Positions 20,961 through 24,465 of a stretch of 24,465 nucleotides of DNA are shown here, one piece after another (positions within the stretch are counted from its first letter, which is position 1; the number at the start of each line of letters is the position of its first letter). The notes below the pieces were generated by a model that worked only from the letters and a program-made list of their open reading frames with translations, was not told the DNA's origin and did no database searches. This stretch comes from Fragilaria crotonensis. Taxonomy: Eukaryota; Bacillariophyta; Fragilariophyceae; Fragilariales; Fragilariaceae. The stretch is from contig JAKSYS010000801.1 of the NCBI GenBank assembly GCA_022925895.1, positions 1 through 24,465 on the forward strand, read 5' to 3'. Position numbers and translations under genes: made by a program.

Positions 20961-21260
20961 AGTTGATGTATATGAGCTGCGTCGCTCCATCTAGTTACGT
21001 ACTGTACTACAGTTACTGTGATGGGCTACTTGCTACGGCTTGACGGTTTGGATTTCTACTCGTGACATCATCACGTTCATTTTTTGAATCCCGCCCTTTC
21101 TTTGGCAATCGGCGCCACACTTCAAAATAGAATCATAATTCCGGAAACTAGTAACATTGCTTGCTATTGACCGTCTTTGCTTCTATTGAGTAGCAACCCT
21201 TTGAGACCATCCTCCCTTACATCGGTAAGCTGTCTCTCTCTTCGTTGTATTACAACGAGT
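20961..21260 (+). repeat. 3' LTR of the copia element
   Basis: Second copy of the 300-bp LTR, with no difference from the 5' copy seen. It ends 250 bp upstream of the ATG of the PARP-finger gene and points toward it, so read-through or LTR-driven transcription of that gene is possible. Confidence 0.93.
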
Positions 21261-21265
21261 GTTTT
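21261..21265. repeat. Candidate target-site duplication, right copy (GTTTT)
   Basis: Directly follows the 3' LTR and matches 13855-13859. The surrounding T run leaves the boundary uncertain by a base or two. Confidence 0.55.
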
Positions 21266-21510
21266 TTAATCAAACAACAAGGGATTCAAAACTTGCCTCC
21301 GACAACAGGCGGACTGCCAGACGCCAGAGTATCGATTTTGAAAACTCTCCTACGGGACAATCTACACGATTTGTCGTATGAGCGGAGATTGGAGGGAAAA
21401 TGCGAATCGCGGTTAATACTCGAACGCTTCACAGGAGTTGCGAGTTGCGAGTTCTGATTGTGGTGTCACACAAGCATTGCTTAATCTCACGTCGACAGCA
21501 CCATCAAATC

Positions 21511-23043
21511 ATGGCAACAACTTACCACATTGAAAAGGCCAAAAGTGCTCGCTCCAAGTGCAAAAAATGCAAGGAAACCATCGTTAAAGATGACATGCGT
21601 ATTGGAAGTTCCAGTGAACGCGATGATCGCATCATGACTTCGTAAGTACGATGGTTTGACCTCACGCTCAAAAGTCCGCCTGTTCTCTTGCACTATTCGT
21701 ACATCTAATCCGCCGCGCATTCACGCAGTTGGAATCACATCAAGTGCTTCTCGCTTCCGCGAGCACTCAAACAGCAGGGAATTACAATCGAAAGCTTTGT
21801 ATTGGACGAATTGAAGGACCCCGACGGCCTTTTGGATGAACACAGCGATGAAATCATCGCCGAACTAGAATCCAAGGGTTCGGCCAAGAAGACGCCCAAG
21901 AAAGTTGTGGATAGTTCGACCATGCTCGGGAAGATTAAGCGAAACTATGCGGAAAGCATGGACGATGAGGAGGATCGTCCTGCGAAGAAAACCAAACTTA
22001 GCAAGACTGAAAAGGAAGAAGTCGAGCTCTATGAGATCTACAAGAACAAGAATGCAGATGAACTTAAAGACTACATGCGGTACGTTTCCCTCTCCCCATC
22101 ATTACAAGCATCCATTTATTACATCTCGATCTCAATTTCGTCTTTTTTTAGTTGGAATCATCAAATTATTGGCGGCCGCAAAGATGCGCTCATACTGCGC
22201 TGCATCGACGGTCAGATGCGAGGACGGCTGGCCCGGTGCCCCATGTGCAAACAGGGAAAACCCAAGATTGCCGAAGAAGATCACGATTATGCCAGTTGTA
22301 ACGGATACTTTGATGAAGACATGCAATCACGAGTGCCTTGCAACTTCCAGATTTCCCTCGACAAGGCCGCTCGTTTGCATCCATGGTACACGGAGCCGCC
22401 GACTGAGGAGCAAGAGGAAGAAATGAAGGCACAAGATGAAGTTGCCAAGAGCGGTAAGGCACCTCCGAATCCAAAAAATGAGAGTGCCGCCAAAGAAATA
22501 CTTAGAAAGGCTGAAACTATGGAGTGGAAGGTCAAAAGCAAGGAAGATATCAAGTCCACGACGGAAGCCATTGTCAAGATCTGCCTTGACGGCGGGGTGA
22601 GTTTACCGAAGGGAAGCGAGCAGAAGGCGGTGGGTAAGCTTGTCGTACAATGCAAAACAGCCACAGCAGCGGAAGTCATCAAACTGATTATCGATGAATA
22701 CGGTTTTGCCTCTGGCAAAGATACTGGTGACCAAGCCATTGACAATGTCGCCGCATCACTCTGTAAAGTGCCTGCTAACGCGAAACTCTATGCCATGCTC
22801 GATGAATTCGCCGAGCTCATGCGCAAGAGCGGAGAATTTATGAAGAGCAATATGCAGAAGAAGTGTGCACAGGCGATTGCAGCACTTCCGTTCGAGGTGA
22901 CCGAGGAGAACGCTTTGAAGTTGGGTAAGCCAGGTAAAGCTAAGATTCCTGGTATTGGCAAGTCCTCTGCCGAGAAGATGCATGAATACCTAACAACTGG
23001 CAAGGTCGCAAAGCTTGAGGAATTGAGGGCCAGTATCGAGTGA
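21511..23043 (+). CDS. PARP-type zinc finger / PADR1 / pol-beta HhH protein
   Basis: Three exons: 21511-21641, 21729-22079 and 22152-23043, with introns GTAAGT...CGCAG and GTACGT...TTTAG; 457 residues. Residues 5-55 form a zf-PARP finger (C17, C20, H47, C50), the nick/break-sensing finger of PARP1. Residues about 150-235 match PADR1/PARP1 zinc finger 3, with C190, C193, C210 and C224. After an unknown helical region (about 255-365), residues about 375-457 resemble the 8-kDa lyase/HhH domain of DNA polymerase beta: PGIGKSSAEKM...LTTGKVAKLEEL, with Lys436 aligned to pol beta Lys72. No WGR, PARP catalytic or nucleotidyltransferase domain follows before the stop. It is probably a nuclear DNA-break-binding protein; lyase activity is inference. 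The 3' LTR lies 250 bp upstream, and the DUF1415-like gene converges on it. Confidence 0.82.
21642..21728 (+). other. PARP-finger gene intron 1
   Basis: 87 nt, GTAAGT donor and ACGCAG acceptor. It splits the first zinc finger between its Cys pair and its His-Cys pair; splicing gives MTS-WNHIKCF, restoring the ligands. Confidence 0.9.
22080..22151 (+). other. PARP-finger gene intron 2
   Basis: 72 nt, GTACGT donor and TTTTTTTAG acceptor. It has no in-frame stop, so unspliced reading inserts 24 Ser/Ile/Tyr-rich residues. Splicing gives DYMR-WNHQIIGGRKD, which fits PADR1. Confidence 0.85.
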
Positions 23044-23112
23044 ATGGACGGCGACCTTTCCTGCGTTTCATAGTTGTTGTTGTTTGGTTAAGCACAAACA
23101 TATTCCACAAAC

Positions 23113-24263
23113 TTAATTCATGTCGACTGCCGGTAGTGTTTTCTTATCCGCAAGAATTTTCATAACATTTCGAGCATAGACTGCGTTTGGCTTTTGTTGG
23201 AAGACGCGGCTTCGACTTGTTTAGCAGCATTGAGCTGCGACCGAGAAGGTTTATTGTCGCATGCGGAGTCCATCGAACTGCATCGTTCGCTTTTCCACAA
23301 GTTGAAGGCTGGGATGTTCGGCAAGACTCTGCCCATGTTATCGGCAATGAATCTTGCACCATGGATGCTGGTAGGGCATGGCCAGCAATGATTTTGTCGT
23401 GGCCAACATTGACAGTGCTGTAGCTCGGATGAAACCAGGCGCGGCCGACAATTTGATCAGCCTTTACCACTTGTACGGTGACTTCAATCAAGTCGTCACA
23501 CGTTGCTGCAAATTCGTGAAAATCCGCATCGTAGTCGGACGGAGCAATTAAGACAATGTTGCAACCGTCTCTTCCGGGGTCGTCGCGATGTTTGTGACAC
23601 CTTCCCAAAAGGCTGCTGCCAAGAGAGACGCAGCTGAAGCATCAGGGCGATACAATGGTGGTAGAATCACAATAGGGCCGACTTTACATTTGCTGACTCC
23701 AAACCCACAGCTGCTCGAGAGGCTTGCCGTATAAGGACATAGGCTGAGTCGACAGAGAGTGTCGTCGACCCACGTCTTGGTGGCTGATACAGCAGCCTCG
23801 TTCGATGATTCAGCGGGCTTCTCCGTCGTCAATTCGTTTCTTAATGGTGCGGATGGCCAAAATAATTGTATTCCGTTGCAGGGAGCCTTGGCCACGCCAA
23901 CACTTCCGACTTGACCCCACCCAATCGATCAGCATTGTTGTTGACGACACGCACCAAGCCTCCCAGAACATCGGTGTCTGAAAGCCGAGGAAACCATATC
24001 GACAAGCAGTTCCTTCCAGCAGCCAGGGTCTGAAACAATACTCTTGCCACCTGGTATCCTTCTGTTACGTCATTACCCCAGATACAACCATCCAAAGACC
24101 TAGCTTCACAATCCTTCTGCAAAGCCTGCGCTCCTCCGGCGAATCCAAGTCGGACTACTGGGGGCAACAAAAGGCTTTGTGTACTGAGAGCGGCGATCCA
24201 CGGAACTGCAGCGGTTGGTACGATGATCGAGAATAGCAAGATGAACCAACTCCATCGTCCCAT
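23113..24263 (-). CDS. Secreted or organellar DUF1415-like protein, frame-disrupted
   Basis: Starts at ATG 24263 with a signal peptide (MGRWSWFILLFSIIVP...). Successive minus-strand segments read as one protein: a Cys-containing N-terminal region, then DUF1415-like features TKTWVDDTLCRLSLCPY, IVLIAPSDYDADFHEF, GRAWFHPSY and AGHALPASMVQD, with the C-terminal end MKILADKKTLPAVDMN before TAA at 23113-23115. Frame changes near 23843, 23556, 23350 and 23192-23195 each need one extra base in a short run; with four added bases the total is exactly 385 codons. DUF1415 has no established function; bacterial members are about 180-200 residues, so the N-terminal extension is extra. Intron signals were not convincing at the breaks. 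It converges on the PARP-finger gene with 69 bp between stops. Confidence 0.65.
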
Positions 24264-24465
24264 GGTCGACTCGGAACGTTTCGTCAAAGGTTTTTTCAAC
24301 GTTGGTGTCAGTCTAAGGGCCGACGGAGGTACAAGTAACTCGTGGTGGTGTGGTGGATGGTGAGTTGTCAGGTGAGTTTTTACCGGCGCATGAGAAGGAC
24401 TCTCGTATCTCCTATGAATATACTGGTACTGAATATACAGTGTATGTCATACGCTATAATGGTCT
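24264..24465. other. Upstream region of the DUF1415-like gene
   Basis: About 200 bp to the window edge, with TACTGGTACTGAATATAC-type words at 24420-24450 that resemble the GTAC-rich blocks elsewhere. No gene seen. Confidence 0.4.

Larger units (their letters stand above)
13860..21260 (+). mobile_element. Full-length Ty1/copia (CoDi-type) LTR retrotransposon
   Basis: Two 300-bp direct repeats (13860-14159 and 20961-21260) that I read as identical flank a gag-pol region in copia order: gag, zinc knuckle, protease, integrase, reverse transcriptase, RNase H. A candidate 5-bp target-site duplication GTTTT lies at 13855-13859 and 21261-21265. A primer-binding site follows the 5' LTR and a purine tract precedes the 3' LTR. 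Identical LTRs indicate a recent insertion. The element is about 7.4 kb, large for copia because of a long extra region between zinc knuckle and protease. The LTR termini set by the TSD are AG...GT rather than TG...CA, so the exact ends could be off by a few bases. Confidence 0.95.

Noticed and set aside
22080-22151. Reading through PARP-finger intron 2 as coding
   Set aside because: The frame stays open, but the inserted residues are low complexity, and strong GT and polypyrimidine-AG ends plus PADR1 continuity favour splicing.
1-24465. CRISPR arrays, operons, bacterial promoters, tRNA or rRNA genes
   Set aside because: None seen on visual reading; the gene structures are eukaryotic. A tRNAscan/Rfam run would be needed to exclude small RNAs.

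Overview
This window looks like nuclear DNA of a diatom, most likely a pennate diatom close to Phaeodactylum tricornutum. The reasons are: short GT-AG introns (64-119 nt); two proteins with a diatom-style bipartite plastid presequence (signal peptide, then a Phe at the predicted cleavage site); a PsbQ/Psb31-type lumenal photosystem II protein; and a full-length Ty1/copia retrotransposon of the diatom CoDi type. The species call is inference.

Layout. 1-1527: degenerate tandem array with a period of about 174 bp. 1528-2784 (-): broken hAT-type transposase, followed by hairpin- and palindrome-rich DNA up to about 3120. 3388-4857 (+): probable plastid-targeted J-domain protein. 4858-5980: GTAC-rich intergenic DNA. 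5981-7385 (+): senescence/spartin-domain gene split by apparent frameshifts. 7591-10022 (-): DNA topoisomerase IB in three exons; the catalytic tyrosine lies in the last small exon. 10023-11085: GTAC-palindrome-rich divergent promoter region. 11086-11660 (+): RNA polymerase II subunit RPB4, two exons. 12212-12691 (+): small charged protein with a PYM/eIF2A-like C-terminal helix. 12970-13749 (-): PsbQ/Psb31-like lumenal protein. 13860-21260 (+): copia element with 300-bp LTRs that read as identical. 21511-23043 (+): three-exon gene joining a PARP-type zinc finger, a PADR1/zinc-finger-3 module and a C-terminal DNA polymerase beta-type 8-kDa/HhH domain. 23113-24263 (-): secreted DUF1415-like protein split by apparent frameshifts.

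How the genes relate. TOP1 and RPB4 are divergent, and both act in transcription or template topology. The retrotransposon sits between the PsbQ-like gene and the PARP-finger gene, in what was probably a shared intergenic promoter of about 350 bp. The PARP-finger/pol-beta gene is the most novel candidate: a break-sensing N-terminus without a PARP catalytic domain, joined to a lyase-type domain that keeps the Schiff-base lysine position.

Quality warning. Nearly every broken reading frame outside the hAT relic can be explained by one missing base, usually in a short homopolymer (about 16 sites). This suggests residual assembly deletions rather than many independent pseudogenes, but it cannot be settled from this sequence alone.
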